From Chlorops oryzae (Eukaryota; Arthropoda; Insecta; Diptera; Chloropidae): a DNA stretch of 64,000 nt. Positions 10,740-25,700 of the stretch are shown one piece after another; positions within the stretch are counted from its first letter, which is position 1; every line of letters starts with the position of its first letter. The position numbers and the translations under genes are program-made. Under the pieces are notes generated by a model that was not told where the DNA came from, made no database searches, and was given only the letters and a program-made list of their open reading frames with translations. Location of the stretch: positions 32,812,663 to 32,876,662 of the forward strand of contig CM035807.1 in assembly GCA_020466095.1 (NCBI GenBank). The letters are read 5' to 3'.

Positions 10740-13700
10740 CTTAATTAAAATTATAGGCAAGAAATAACTATGCCGCGGGTGAATCGTAACTGACCAACTT
10801 AGTGCGTGTCAGTGTTTCAAATTAGCTTGCTTAAATTCATTTTTTGTGCATTTCTGTTCATTTCAAGACGATAACTTTAAGCATGGTCATAGGAAGGCAT
10901 CCATTGCTAGGGCTTAAATCGATATGAAAATAAAGTGCAAGTTAGGAGGACATCTTCTTTTCCATACATTCGATACAGTATGGACCGGGTTGGGTTAAGA
11001 CAATTCGCCGCTCTAGGCAGTTGCGATTTTGCCACCTCAGACAGCAGCCCAATTTTCGCCTTTTCCTTTGTTGATGCATTGACGGTCGGAACTTGCCGCC
11101 CAAAACAGCTGCCTATGTTGGCAATATGGTTAATCCGCCACTGAGTATGGGGAATATGATTGAAAAGACTCGTACAGAGGAATTCCGGCTCTATAAGAAA
11201 AAACCCAATATGGCACGCAGAAGCAAAAAATCCGAACAAAGGTATGTCCCGGTGGTCCTTGGCGTGAAAATTTTTATTTTAAATAATTTTCTATAATTTA
11301 TTTTATTTATTTTATTTTTTAAGTCCTGACACAACAAGAGAAAGTCTTAAAAATAGTGCTAGAAATGTTAAGTAATTGTGTAATAAACAAATAGGGTATC
11401 TATGGTCGGGCGAGCCTGACAATACAATACCCGAAACACGTGAATGAATTCCTAGAACAAGCCGCAACAAGACGACCATCAAGATATTGTAGGTATTCTG
11501 GAGGCTTTCATAACCCTAAACGAGCCCCGTATACCGAGTTTTTTTTTCAATTTTTTTTTTACCCTGCCTTTATGACACATCCAGTTTTACAAAAGTAGAA
11601 ATTTTGTAAATTTGAAGGCTTAAATATAAGCTGAAATGAAAATTTGCACTGAAATGTTTTGGGACTAACGTACAAACGGTTCATAAATTAAAAGTGGCAA
11701 ACCAAGCCACTGGTCGTCTATAAAATGAATAACCTTGTTAGACTAACTTTCTCCTTGTGTAGGCAATGAGATTTATTGCTGTAAAAAGAGATAAAATAAA
11801 ACATTCTTAAATTGAATCCATAAACCCCATCCCAACACCTTTTGCAACCACACATCAACACCGTAGATCACATGATTTGATCATTTCAGGATTAAACGCA
11901 TAGTACGCACATCCTTTTGTCATTGAAGCAAGCTCTTATATATCATTCTGGAAAATTGCCTTTTTTCTCCTTCAATTTTTCCCTCAAGTAATTCGTTGAA
12001 AAGCTTTCAATTTTGCAACCAAAACACATGAATGGAAAACATAAAGTGCTCCATTGTATTATGATGCCCTGCTTTTCTCTGCTCCACCGCAAAAGTACAC
12101 TTCCTTTGAGAGAATTCAATTCTAGGAATCTAAAATACACTCAAATGCACTCAAAAATTCTCAAGAATTCGAAAAGAAATTGGATTTTCCCCGAATGGAA
12201 TGGTTTCTATTTTCACTTTAAAATTGCAGCGTTGGAAGAAGGAGCTTAAGATTCTTTTTTCATACACTTTTCAGTGCCCTTGCCCTTTAAATCAATGGTC
12301 CACTTTTCTGGTTGTTACGAATAGAGAGCGCGCACACACATACACAAACATGTTGAGCGGATAAGTACTTCCGATGCCTTTCCGTTTCTACAATAATGGG
12401 AAAGCTTCCAATTTCCGCTTGCCATTTAAAAATGTTTTTGTTTTTTTTTTTTCATTTGCTGCTCATTGTGCCTTTTGTGAAGGACTTTCGATGTGTCTAC
12501 ACTTAAATTCTTTGTATTATTGCAGCATGCAAAACTACTGTTTTACCCTTATGACGCAAATGGTTCTGCACACATACATACGTAGTGAATCAAACATGCC
12601 TGGAGAAAAGATGCCTCTGACATCATCAATGCTGTTAAAATGACATCGGTGCTGGAATTCATAGTATTTCATTGTAATCTTTGAATGAGTCATGTGGATA
12701 AACTGGCAATGAAGCCACCGATGACATTGTCTGCTCACACTAGCAGACCGATTTTAAATATTTCCGGGGAAGTTTTCCGTTCGGCTTTGCAAAAAAATCT
12801 TCAATTTTAGGAACTTTTCTAATATCTATTGTCACATTAGGAAGAAAATACAAAGAGAGCTAAAATCCCGAATATTTTTCAGCAAGGGTCAACAAATCTT
12901 TCCTTGTTTTGAAGCTTACAATACTTTTTTCTTCCGCGGAGAAAAATTTCTAGGGAAAAAAACCCGCGTGGATATGAAAATAATTCTGCCTATCTAGGCA
13001 CACTGGGAAGCGGAATGAAAGGAACAATCATTTGAAACATTTTGAAGTAGCATATTGACGCTTAGAATAAGCACTTCCTTTCTTCACGAGGAAAAGATTC
13101 TGTTCGAAATACTTCGGGGAATATTTATTTAGAATGGGACTGGTAATCTCTTGTTCCCTCTGCCTCATCCGCGAGGTCCTAAGTTTACCTATTGGATAGA
13201 TTTCAATTCCACCAATAAATTAACATAATTATCAATTCAGAACTGATGACTTTGTCATGCTGGAGAAATTTTCCGCCTGGCGAATGCCATTGATGTCGTA
13301 CAATTTCCATTTGTGTGCCCATTGAGCATGTTGAAACGGAATCTTTTAATTTGAACTTCAATTTTATAAGCTTGATGTTCGAGTGGTCGAAAGGTCATGC
13401 GGCATGTTTTTTCATTTTGTTTTTTTTTTCTTTTTCATTAATTAGTTGGAAAGGCTAAGCCTTTATTATGTATATGATTAAATTGATCAAAAGTAACCTT
13501 GTACAAAGCAATCGACGTTAATTCTAGAGAAGATCATAATTAATTATGTTGCGTAGAGAGCTCGTTTAAACAAGGTTCTCGCTCTTGCATTCAATTATTC
13601 ATTCCTCAATAGTTGGAAGCCCTTTCCACTCTATTTTATTAATTTATCTTTGTTGAGTGTTATTGCGTCAAGACAACCAAGACAACCAACTTCATTATTG

Positions 13701-14081
13701 AATCTCACTGGAACTCGGAGCTATTCGCCCCCAAACAAAGGTGTTCTAGCAGGAATTTAATTGAAAAGTTTCCCACTGTGAGCTGCTTCCGTTCCAATGA
13801 CGCACAATGTACAATACACATACATATGTATGTATGATATGTGTGTACATTGTTCTTGCGATGTTTCAGTTGATTGAGTGTGGGAGCTTCATTCCGTGCA
13901 ACAATACACGTTGCAATAAATCCTGCTGTTTGTTGAGGGATTTCACAATCGTGATATACTCATATTTCGAACGAAAATGCAATTTTCTTTGAAAAGTCAT
14001 AATTTAATATTTAAGTGCAATGTAAATTGAATTATGCTCGTTTCTTTATATTATTTTCATCTATTCTTTTATTTATTTCAG
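10740..14081. other. No gene recognised; short repeat fragments only
   Basis: AT-rich DNA. 11396-11450 contains a short motif (GGGTATCTATGGTCGGGCGAGC ... AATACCCGA; the two blocks are separate) resembling those at 33905-33965 and 58570-58620. 12752-12780 resembles an end of the 46887 MITE. A palindrome CAATGTACA ... TGTACATTG occupies 13805-13852. ORFs in this stretch have no recognised domain. The final bases form the polypyrimidine tract and AG acceptor of the next ChAT exon. Confidence 0.4.
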
Positions 14082-14161
14082 GATGGAGAGACTCCATATT
14101 GTCAATACCAAAGAAATGGCTCTCCACGGCAGAGTCAGTCGACGAATTCGGGTTTCCTGAT
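14082..14161 (+). CDS. ChAT: ChAT coding exon (first in window)
   Basis: An 80-nt exon between TTTATTTCAG and GTAAGT. It starts with two bases completing a codon from an upstream exon, so the gene begins outside the recognised sequence. It encodes the segment from Trp-Arg-Asp-Ser through Phe-Pro-Asp. Confidence 0.93.
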
Positions 14162-16746
14162 GTAAGTAAAATTGTTTTTAAAAAAAATTGCATATATTTA
14201 GGTGTTGAATTTAAATACCCTTTAGGAATTTCAACTAATTTTAAATTAATGGAACAACTGCTTGATTTGAAGTGACAATTCATTTGAATTCAGACCTTTT
14301 CCCATGGAGAAAACTAGCTTTTTTAACATGGCGATGTCCTACGGCAAAGTCAATTGTCTGAATCTACATATCTTTTAAATTAGTTCAAAATCTGTTTATT
14401 GTAAATTAATATTATTTTAGTTTTTCTTTGAATGATTTCAATGATGTTTCTTTCAAGTTAATCGAGAAGGATTTTTTTGAAAAAATAAGAGAGATTGTCT
14501 AACATTCCGATGTCGGTGAGCTCAAATCCCAGTTCAGGCAAGAGCTTTTTTAAATATTTGATTTTATTATTCTAGGACTTTTTGAAAATAGATTTTTTTA
14601 TATTTCGGAAGATTCGACTTTTAAGAATATGCTGGCAAAGTTTCGTGAAGATATTGCCAATATTTGCTTTGCTACAGCCGTTTTAGTAGGTGGAGACAGC
14701 AGGCAGCGCGCTTGATAAAAGCAACTTTGAACGCGTTTATCTCAAAACTACTTTTTTGACCTTACATACATGAAAAAAAAAACATAGAACCGATTCTTCT
14801 GAAATTTTTATTTGTTATTGACAACATCAATGGCTATCGCATGAACCAGAATCAAATTTTTATTTTAAGAACTTCATATTTTTTCGTCAAAAAAATTGTA
14901 AAAAAAGGCGAGTTTTTGGATTTTAAATAAAAATTGCGTCATTTTGTCAATTAAAAAAAAATGTTCTAGTTCACGCGATAGCCGTATTCATTCTGATTAA
15001 TAATATGTATTTGTTGTTCTTTTGAGATAACCCGAACTTTAAAAATCGTGTACGTAACGGAGGTACTTTTTCAAAGACGGTCCATTTTTAAAATACAAAA
15101 AAAAAATACAACAAAATTTTTTCGGATTGTCAATAAATAAGATAACAAGCCTGCAAGCTTAGAAACCCGTTTTTTATTTGGCTTTATACCAAAACAAAAA
15201 TCATAAAATACCCTTAATAATCGTGCTCTAGACCAGAAGGTCCCCTTAAAAAAATATATATATATACAGTAAAAATCGGTTATAACGATGTCGAAGGGAC
15301 CAGCAAAAGTTCATCGTTATATCCGATAATCGCTATATCCGGTAACAGAAATTTTTGGATAGTTTTTTTAGGTTTCCACTTTTATTGCATTTTTTAGCTT
15401 TAGGGTATAGTTAGGAACATAAAGTAAATCTTCTAAACAAAAAGAAAATAATTTCTTTAAAATAAAAAGGTAACGAAAATTAAGATTTTACTCTGCATTA
15501 CATGTGTGTACAATGTACACTGTACATAAATTTGTGTATATTATTTTAGGCATTCTCTTTCATAAAAGTCATTAATTTTTGATTGCTTTGTAAACTTTTA
15601 AAAAATCAAGTTTCGGTTCAGTTTTTTCACACAAGTTCATGGGCGTACCTACGGTGGGGTAGCCTGGGGCACTTGCTCCGTCGCTTCCCCCCTAAAAAAT
15701 ATTTTTAAATATTTTGTGTCGGAGAAATAACTTATTTACACCAACGAAATAAAAAATTGTTTTCAAAGCACTTATAACTGAAAAGCAGATCATCATATCG
15801 CACCCCGGAAACTAAAGAGGCATAACACAAAATTTGCCATTTTTCAGAAAACGCGATAAACAAAATGCATCGCAGTGTCAATCAAAGCAAGAAGAAAGGC
15901 ATTACGGCTTTTTTCGACCTTTTATAATAGGAAAAACGGAATGGAATTTTTTCTGTAGGTAGACAGGTAACTTAGGAACAAGATCCACATCATAACTCAA
16001 AATTCAAAGATTTTGAGTTGTGACGCTTTAGTTGCCGGGGTGCGATATGTATACTAACTTCTATTAAAATCTGCATACATACATGAATGGCCGTGTGCGC
16101 GAGAGATTTGATTATTTTGGGCCCCCTATGAAAGATCCTCGCTACGCCCATGCACAAGTTCCAGTCATATTTGCTGCTACCATGACAGTTAAACGCTCTT
16201 TTGACATTTTGCCTTTTGAACATTTTCACCCTTAAATTTTAGCGATCGGCAAGGTGTTATTTTGAAAACCAGACCGGTTTCATCGGCATTGAAAATTTCA
16301 TCGGCCGCAAAATCTGCTCTTAATGAAGGCCATACAACCTCTAACCAATTTTCAGACACTCCTTGGGTCGCTGCGGAGCTTTCGAGGTACAATTTACCGA
16401 AAACAATTTGATGGCGTGAGCGAAAGCTATGTATCCACGAGGAGGTGCAATGAAATTCTTTGCTAGATCGTTACCTTTTTCTTGCAAAATAGGTCCGCTG
16501 ATAGGAATATTGACACGGAATCAATATTCTTTTGCGTTGGCGCGCGTAAGAAGAAAATATTATTTTATATCGTTATAACCGATACGAAAAACAAAAATTG
16601 TGTGCAAAATTACATCGTTATAAGCAATAATCGTTTTATCCGATATCGTTGTATCCGGTTTATCGTTACATGTAATTTCATAGCGAACCAAACTTTACCT
16701 AAAATGTTCATCGCTATAACCGATAATCGTTATAAACGATTTTTAC

Positions 16747-16793
<47 letters not shown>

Positions 16794-19700
16794 ATTCCAA
16801 CAGAAGAACAGAAAAATTTAAAATTTACTTGCCTACTTCAAGTCCCAATTTTTTCAAAATTTTGTTTTCACCGGCGACAGGACTTGAACTCCAGCCTTCG
16901 GATTGCTAAGCGCAATCGCTATGCGCTACGCCACGGAGAGATCGAATAAATTCAGATTTAATATATTATATTAAAGTTCATGAATGTAATCTCAATTAAT
17001 TTATTTTCAACTAATTGAAGAACATAGTTTTTTTCTATCTGATTTCCTAAAATTCAATATTTCAAAAGGTTTTCGAACCTGTTTTTTTAATAAGTTAAAA
17101 AAACAAATTGCCAAAAAAAAAACTTCAAATTTCTCCAGAAGTCGGCCACCCCCGAAATAAATGTTGAGCAAACAACCAGCCGGAATACCAGCCACAACTT
17201 CAATATAACTAATCCTATTTGTTATAATTAGTAATTCAAATAAGAAAAAACAAAAAGTTTGCTTTTCATCTTAACGACCCCTTCCCAAGCCACTTTTAAT
17301 CCCCATAAAAAACAAGCAACAAAACCGGTACAAATGCCTATCATCCCCATCTGATTCTGTGCTCCATTAAAGGGGACAATAAAATCGAAAGGCTTTTGTT
17401 GAATTTCGCTGTAGATATATCTCTCCGGATCGGGCTCATACAATTGTTGTCAACATGACAAATTCCTTCCATTGTCAAGTGTTTCCTGTAGCAATGTCAA
17501 TAGCAGGAAGCTGACAACACAACGAGCCGGCAGGAAGAAACAAAAAAAAATTAAGGGAAATTATCAAAATAATGGAAATGTTACTTTCCAATTTCGGATT
17601 GTGTATTTTCAGCCAACAACTTTAAAAAGGGATTTTTTTTTATATTATTATTATTTATTTTTTTATTCTTAAAGTTGGATTCTGATTCAGGTTTGCTATC
17701 ACCGAATGATTTTTTGGATGATAAGTCATGAAATTTTTTTCCTTTGACACATTAGAAATGAGACAAAGTTATTTTAACGAACTAAATTGAAGTCCTTCCC
17801 CGATTTTCTCGACTCACACAGTGACGTAGAAATCGAAATCAAGGTCTGAAGCATCGTGAAATCCCTATTCAAACCTTTTCAATCCACGCCAATGGTCCCA
17901 TGGGACTAGGAACTGTCTGAGCTTCAGATATTTATGTTGTTATCCTAACAGAGACGAGGTAATTTTCTATTTTATATGCGAAACGTAAATAAATGCATTA
18001 CATGTTTTGGGGATTCACCAGTAAAAAGGACAACAACAATAATAAATCGAAATGGCAACAATCCACCCCCGCCCCCTCCTCTCGCCAACACTCACACACA
18101 CACACACCATGAAGATACAAAACTTTTTCCCGTTCGCAATCCCTTTGGGAATCGTTTGGCTTTTACAATTTCTTAACGCTCACCGAAAAATAACAGAGAA
18201 CGGAGGGTGAATTCAGCTTTTCGTTCACTTCGTTTTCCTATGTATGCCGAATGAAAGGACGTGTTGCATACAAATGATTAAGTTCTCCATGGAGATGACA
18301 AGTTTTCAAAGCAATTTCAAATAAATATAAAAAAAAAAAATACAAATAAAAGATCTTAAAGCGCTTTCGCATTCACAATTTTCACGTCTCTTGTAATCTT
18401 GAGAAAGCGGAACTCAAACGAGAAAACATTCTCGAAAATGTAGAAACTTTTCAATTTCAAAATAAAATCTATATAGCCTCAAAGGCGAAGAGGTTTCAAA
18501 AAGAAAACCGAATTGATGTAATTTAAAAATAAATAAAAATACTTTTTTCCTGCAGACATTACCTAAAGTACCTGTCCCACCGTTGGAACAAACTATGGCC
18601 GAGTACATACGGGCCCTCGAACCTATAACAACACCCGCCCAATTGGAGCGTACTAAAGCAATCATTAAGCAATTCACCGCACCGAACGGTTTGGGTCCAA
18701 AGCTTCATCAGTATCTGCTTGATAAGCGCGAGGAGGAAGATAATTGGGTGAGTACCCGAAAAAATAATAAAATCAAACGAGCACAGGCAAGTCGAGTTTC
18801 TTTGGAGATAAAAGAGACGAGAGAGAAATTATATGAAAATATCATTGCATTGTATAAAACAAAGTCGTCCATCTCTGTTGTCTGTCTGTCTGTCTACATA
18901 CATATATGTTTAGATCTTTTAAACTACGCAACGGATTTTGATGCGATTTGTTTTAATGCGATTTATTTTAATGGATAGAGTGATTCAAGGGGAAAGTTTA
19001 TATGTATGATACTTGGATACCAAAGAGGAGAAACACTGATAATTTTAGACGTTTCTAATGTGATAATGTAAATAAACTAGGGATGTCCCGTAAAGCCGAA
19101 ATCTAGAAAATACTCAATACTTTCCATTAGGTAGGTAGGTAGGTTGGAGTGGCTGCCACTTAGGCTGTTAATCGGCTCCATTGTGATACCAAGGAGGTTT
19201 TCTAGCGTTTGTGTGAGTGTATGTCTTTTTATGTAGTGTGCCCCTAATATGCGATTTTTTAAAACCAGTGCTAGGCTTGGAACATTATACATCCGTTCTC
19301 GCCTGTGCCGGGAATCGAACCTCGGACCCTGGAATCAAGAGCATAGCACGCATCCCCTACGCTATCCCAGAGCCACATAATTTCGATTAAAGTGGCCCAA
19401 AAAAATATCAAAATGAGATAATTTTTTAAATACACAAATTTAGTCCCCAGCTAGCATTTTTTGAAATTTTTTTTATCAAAAGCGACTCTTTTTCGAGTCG
19501 CCTTTATGATTAAAAAGATCAAATATGCGCTTGTTTTCTGGGAGAAATGGGAACCCTTGCCGCGACTCTTCTTGGCGAGTCATATTTGACAACATTCGCG
19601 AGACGTTTTCAAGCCATACTGGCTATCATATTCGAGTCTACTACGATTCATAATTGTGAAAGAAAAAAAGAATGAAAAAAGATTTTGATTTTAGATTCTC

Positions 19701-22700
19701 CTCTCTTGGATTGGGACCTGGAAACTCTCGTTTTCTAGTCATGTGTTCACCCATCGACACCGTGTTTGCCAAATCGAAAGTTGGAGATTTTTTTGTTTAA
19801 AACTTTAAAGTCAAATAAAAGTTTTTTTAACTCCATTCAACTCATTTTTGAGTCTTATATTGAGTAAAATTTCAATAAGCAACAGCCTAAATAATCATAT
19901 ATCAATCCCCTGCGGAATTAATTGGCGATTGCTCTATTTTTTGGTTTTTGTATTTCAATACGACTCGTTTTTGAAACATCCAAATGAGTTCTTTTCGAGT
20001 CGTCTTTTTATCGTGCATGTGATCAATCGGTTTTTAATTATCAAGGGGGCTTGAAAAAGACTCGTAAATGAAACTTCTTATAAAAAAGTCTTCCAAATGC
20101 AATCTAGGATTCAGTATTTCTTATATATATTATATCAAAACATGAATATAAAATGAAACTTTAAAATTCAAAGGCAAATATACTTAAGTTGACGTCACGA
20201 TAGGAGAATAGTCAATTTTTTCACCGTAGTGGCGTTAAATCATTTTTTGTGCAAATGAGACGAATGTCAAACGAAGTAAACAATAACAAAAAATAACGTT
20301 AAAGCTTAAACCATATTAATACTTTACAAATACTTTTTACTTTTAATGCATTATTAATACTTTTTATCTAATACAAGCCATAACAGTGCAACTTGCGGGC
20401 AAATAAGGGGTAAATAAAATGTAACGAAAGCTCACAAAACTACAGTCGGCATTACCGACTAATCGGCCGACTAGTCGGCCTTTTTACAACCGACTAGTCG
20501 GCTAGTCGGCCAAATGATCGGAACATCCCTAAAATAAACACATTTTCTTGCGCTTACATTGCAAATTCTGGCTGGATAGATGAAAATAATCTATCTTGCC
20601 TTCAAGATATGTAGATGAAAATAATGTACTACAATTTTGTACACCTACAAATACATAAGTCGGCGAAAGAGAGGAAAGGGAAGTTAAGAGAAAATAAAAT
20701 AGGGTAAGAAAGGGCAAGTGAGGGTAAAAGAAGGTAAGAGGGGTAAGAGAGGGAAGACAGGGTAAAAGAGGGTAAGAGATGGTAAGAGGGGTAAGAGAGG
20801 GTAAAAGAAGGTAAGAGAAGACAAGAGAGGACAAGAGAGGGAAAAAGGAAACAAGGAGAGAAAAAGAAGGGGGTAAGAGAGTGAAATAACCAAATGTCAT
20901 TCGCTATAGCTTTCTGAAAAATCGATCAAGATAATGGAAGCTTCGCCTAGGGGTACTTCTCAATTGGGAAAACATTATGGCGCTGTTACCTCAACTTTCG
21001 CTTAAGTCGACTTAAGCATTTATTCCTTACTGCCACAGATACATCGAGGCATGTTCTTAGGTGAGGTCACGTAGGCAATGCTCTGAAAGTAGAAAAAGAT
21101 CGCAATTTAAGCCATTCGCATGACTTTCCAATCTACATCTAAAGCATTTTCAATATCAACTTCACTATCACAACAGACGAGTGAGTATCTATGTATGTAT
21201 GTACCTTTGTATATATGAATAGATATATTGTGTGACAGTCTCCCGGGCCCCTAACCCGGGGGCCCCACGCACTGTGTCAAACGAAAGATATTTTAAAATA
21301 TCGCACTAGTTTTTTCCCCCACATAATTCGAATCAAATTCGAGCATATATGAACGGGCTTTCGATACATCTAGATTCTAGATGTATTCTTACCTATTTAT
21401 ACGTTCCCTGTAGGAAATGTCAATAGTGATTTTATACTCTTTTTCTACTGACCGCGTCAACGTCACTACTGACCAGTTATGCCCGCCCCAAGCCTTTGCC
21501 TATTGACATTTTATCATTGAGTGGGCATTGCATGTCAACAATTGACCGGAGAAATATTGACGAATTATTGACGAACTATTAACGTCGGTACTATTATGTA
21601 GACAAAAGGAGTACTCTTTCGTTTTTATAAGGAGACACGTTGTTGACATATTCAATAAAGATGAACTGTACCTCTTGACAGTACAGATTCTCTAATGACA
21701 CTGCCTATAAATACTGTTGACGTTGGAACTACTTCTCTTGTCTATATTGACGTCAATATAGACATGGAGCCATATGGCGACAGGCTTCCTGCAGGGTTTT
21801 TATACATATTTAAAATAAACATTATAATATATGTTGGTCTCTTTTTTCAATTTGCCATGGATAGAGGGGGCCCCAACAAAATAATTCTCCCGGGCCCCGC
21901 AAGGTGAAGTTACGCCACTGTGTTCAGACTTTACATCAATAAAAATACTGGAAATCAAACCAATAGATGATGTTGATAAATAATTTTTACCAAGAATTTT
22001 GGATGACGTGAAAACATTCAAATACTTTTAGTCGTCATTTTTTATCACTATCTTTACCGGATGTAGGCCTTAATCCGTAAGGCTGATTATAAGCACTTCT
22101 AAAAATATGACGATGATTATTCCCATTGGTTAATTTTTTTTTTTTTTTTTGTTTTTTTAGGTACATTTGTGTGACATAAATTTTTCGAGTTCGGGATTCA
22201 CTGCGGCATATAATTCCGTTTAACTCTTGCACTGCCGTAGCTTTGAGATTTGTTTTGGGTAGAGAAAATGAATGAATATTAGGAGCTGAGAACACGATAT
22301 GTTGACTGACCATATTTTGGTTGTTTTTGTGACTAATTTTGTCCCAAGTTTTTTTTTCCCCAATTTGAGAAAAAATTCCGCTTCGACGCAAATGAAAAAT
22401 GGCTACAAGGAAATGTTTCGGTACATAGGTTGGTGCATATCGTGTTTAAGCCCAACATACGACTTTTGTCCAAACTAAAGCCACATAAAATATGAATTCA
22501 TTTTTAACCTCATTGAAACGTTTTTCTTGGCGCCATTCAGGCTATTAAAAATAAATAATTTAATTACTTCAATATAGATAAAATTATGGAAGACCACACG
22601 TGGGAAAATTGGCGATTATTGGATTTTATATGACGTCCAACGATTGCCTTACATAAGAAATCTTATCTGACTTTATTGGCTTAGAAAAATCGTTTAATAG

Positions 22701-25700
22701 GAAATACTAGGCGGTGCATAGGGTACAACTGGAGGTGTTGGTTTTGGTGTTGGGGGCGTTGGTACACCTGCAGGATTTTGGAATGGTGATGGAGGTGGTG
22801 GAACTTCTGTTTTTATTTCTCTTCGTCCTTCTGTTGGTGCTTCTGTGGGTTCTCCTGTGGGTTCTTCAGTGGGTTCTCCTGTGGGTTCTTCTGTGGGTGC
22901 TTCTGTGGGTGGTTCTGTGGGTTCTTCTGTGGGTTCTTCTGTGGGTTCTTCTGTGGGTTCTTCTGTGGGTTCTTCTGTGGGTTCTTCTGTGGGTTCTTCT
23001 GTGGGTGCTTCTGTGGGTGCTTCTGTGGGTTCTTCTGGTGTAGCTGACGTTGGATCTTCGGGATAATTAGGTGTTGGATATGAGACGGTAGTTTCATCTT
23101 CAATCGCAATACATTTTGGTGGATTTTGTGTTTTCAATTCGGAACATTGCACGGGCGGGATGTATAGATCACAAGGAACACACATTTGATACACAAAAGT
23201 GAAATATTCCCCATCTTGACAGTCGCATAATACGGGTTCGCTGACATTTTGACACTCATAGTACGTAGATTGATTTAAATAATTTGGCCAATTTAGTTTG
23301 AGATCTCTCGGAGCGCATTCCGGCACTAGGGTTTCGTTATAAACTTGAGTGCTACCGCATGTGGCCGCAGCGTATTGTGTTAATGCCAAAAGGCACACCA
23401 ATATGAGAACTACAAAGAAAATATAAAAATTTCGATGATGATGTTATCTTATAAATGCTTTCACTACTTTACCTTTCCACATTTTTGTCATACGCTCGAT
23501 GGCTTTCAATAATAACTGAACGCAGTTTTTCTTAATCAATCCGTTTTTATTCAATTAATTTCACATGTCGCCGAAATGTTTCCGAAAGAAATGGTAATTT
23601 CTGCTTCTGCCTTTCGCCATCGTTCTTTTCTTTATCAAATCTCATAGCTACCATCGAGCTAACGAAAACATTCAGATTGCCTCGATAAAGATTGCAGGTC
23701 GTAATAAATTTCGATTCATCTTCAATCGACACATTGATTTTTTTCACTCATATCCGTAAAAATTTGTCCGCGAAACAAGTTCGAAATTTTGACATACGTA
23801 TGTATACATATACATATGTCATATATGAAGAAAATATGATGAAATTTCAATGAGTTTTCATTGAACTTTCATATGAAAAGTTTTTTTTCATTATTAATTA
23901 TGAGAAAGAAATCGTAAATAGTGGCATTATTTTCTTTTATCTCTGAATTTATTACATTAACTATTGACAACTTTTCTCTTTGTAGTTAAAGTTTTGCAAA
24001 AGACATACATAGTATAAACTTCATTGGCGATTATGGTGAATAGCAATAAGCGATAAGATACTATATTTTCAATTAATAAGTTAATTCAAATTCATTCTGA
24101 AGTTTTAATTATCGATTAAAAGGAATTATCCATCAGAAAAAACTCGCATTAAGTGTATTTCATTTAATCTTAGTTTCTTGAGAAATCATGATTGCGATAT
24201 GCCTAAGCAGTAGAGCCTCAATGATGGACAATAAGCATGCATTATTGTTCAAAGCCAGGTACGAACTATTCAGCCACTATTGAATGAAAATTAAAAGTTC
24301 ATAGAACTTTCATCTCTTGAAGAAATTCCTCACCATCCAACCTCTTCACACACCCGTATGTATGTCAACAGTTTAAAACACGTTCGATTTTTTATAGGCT
24401 AGGTTTGAATAGATGGACCTCCACCCGTGCTCAGACTTGAAAATTTTTAAAGGTGGTAGATTTTGAAAGAAGAAGTGGTAGATTTATATAAAAAGTGGTC
24501 GATTAAAAAAATTAATACAATATATCACCTCTGATCATGTAGAAAATTGGGAAACTTACATGGTTTTAGGTATAAAATCTTATTATACAAACTATGTCAA
24601 TATTTATTGGTTGTCGTTAAGCGCCAATACTGCCATTCTTGACAACAGAAAGCTGCCAACATATTTTACAATAACACATAACATTGAACCACATTTTTTA
24701 TGTTCTCAATTATTCTAAATGATCATGAAATAAACAAAACAAATGCATAAATTAGTACAAAAAAAAAGTGGTAGATTTAGACCTAGCGTGGTAGAAGGGG
24801 TAGAAAGTGAAAATAGTGGTAGATCTACCACTAAAGTGGTAGAATTCCGAGCACTGACCTCCCCTTGGGCGCACTTAGACCTAGTTGGTCCATTGTGATA
24901 ACCAATCTCTTCTCAGAAATATATTTTGTATACATATATACGGTGATCTATATTTTTTAAAACCATTTAGTTCGTTCAATGAAGGTAGAATATATTCAAT
25001 GGGTCGATAAGACCAATTTTAGAAAATGAGTTGAGAAAAAAACCCTCTAAAAACTGTTGCCCCTGCTTCGCAAAGGCCGGACATTGTAAGAGCAGGATTC
25101 TGAGGATTTTTCATAAGAAATTTACAAATCGTGAGGTTAGCGAACCAACTAACTCTCTTACCACGTAAAAGGCGCTCTACAGCTCGCTAGGAAATGTAAG
25201 CAGACATCTTTTCTATATTACTTCAAGGTTTTCATTTCTTACAAAGCTGGATAGGGCTCTTTGTAACGAATCGTTGACCAAACTTATCTCTACATAATCA
25301 AACTATTTTTGATAAATTACTTGCTATGACGAGTAGTGTTTGCCTCTTGAGGTTGCCCTGTGCAGTGTAAGAAGCTTCACTGTACTTATATTTTGGTATA
25401 TAGTTTAGCAGGGGAAAACCCCTGCGCCATATGTAGTTACTACCAAAGGGGGAATGAAACGATATTACGCCGAGGCCCGAAACTGTTCGGCCAAATCGCA
25501 AATTGTATGTGTATGAAAATGGAATAAGAAAATATCATACCTATAATTAATTTCTCGACTCATTTTTATACCCGCCGGAGCACGTTTCGAGGGTAGATTG
25601 CGTTTGTGCGTGGAGTCTTATACACGCAGAACTACACAAGGTAGATTATACTAAATGTGTAGAAAAATGATGAGCGTCACCGCGGTATTTGTTTGTCTGT

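Larger units (their letters stand above)
15267..16748. mobile_element. Degenerate pogo/Tigger-like element
   Basis: The left end CAGTAAAAATCGGTTATAAC pairs with the right end (GTTATAAACGATTTTTACTA), and both sit in TA-rich DNA as expected for a TA target. Subterminal repeats of the type ATCGTTATATCCGATAATCG recur at both ends. A transposase fragment remains at 16189-16392 on the minus strand. A hAT MITE (15638-16152) is inserted, and that carries a Tc1-like MITE (15798-16045). Confidence 0.8.

Noticed and set aside
16866..16945. Possible functional tRNA gene
   Set aside because: The acceptor stem does not pair and the A-rich flank fits a SINE.
20529..20900. Minus-strand Leu/Ser/Pro ORFs at the polypurine tract
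   Set aside because: Low-complexity translation of GGTAAGAG repeats.
22714..23109. Long plus- and minus-strand ORFs over the PTE repeat (poly-VLLWVL, poly-NPQK, poly-SVGS)
   Set aside because: They are alternative-frame readings of the 12-bp minisatellite in nested gene A.
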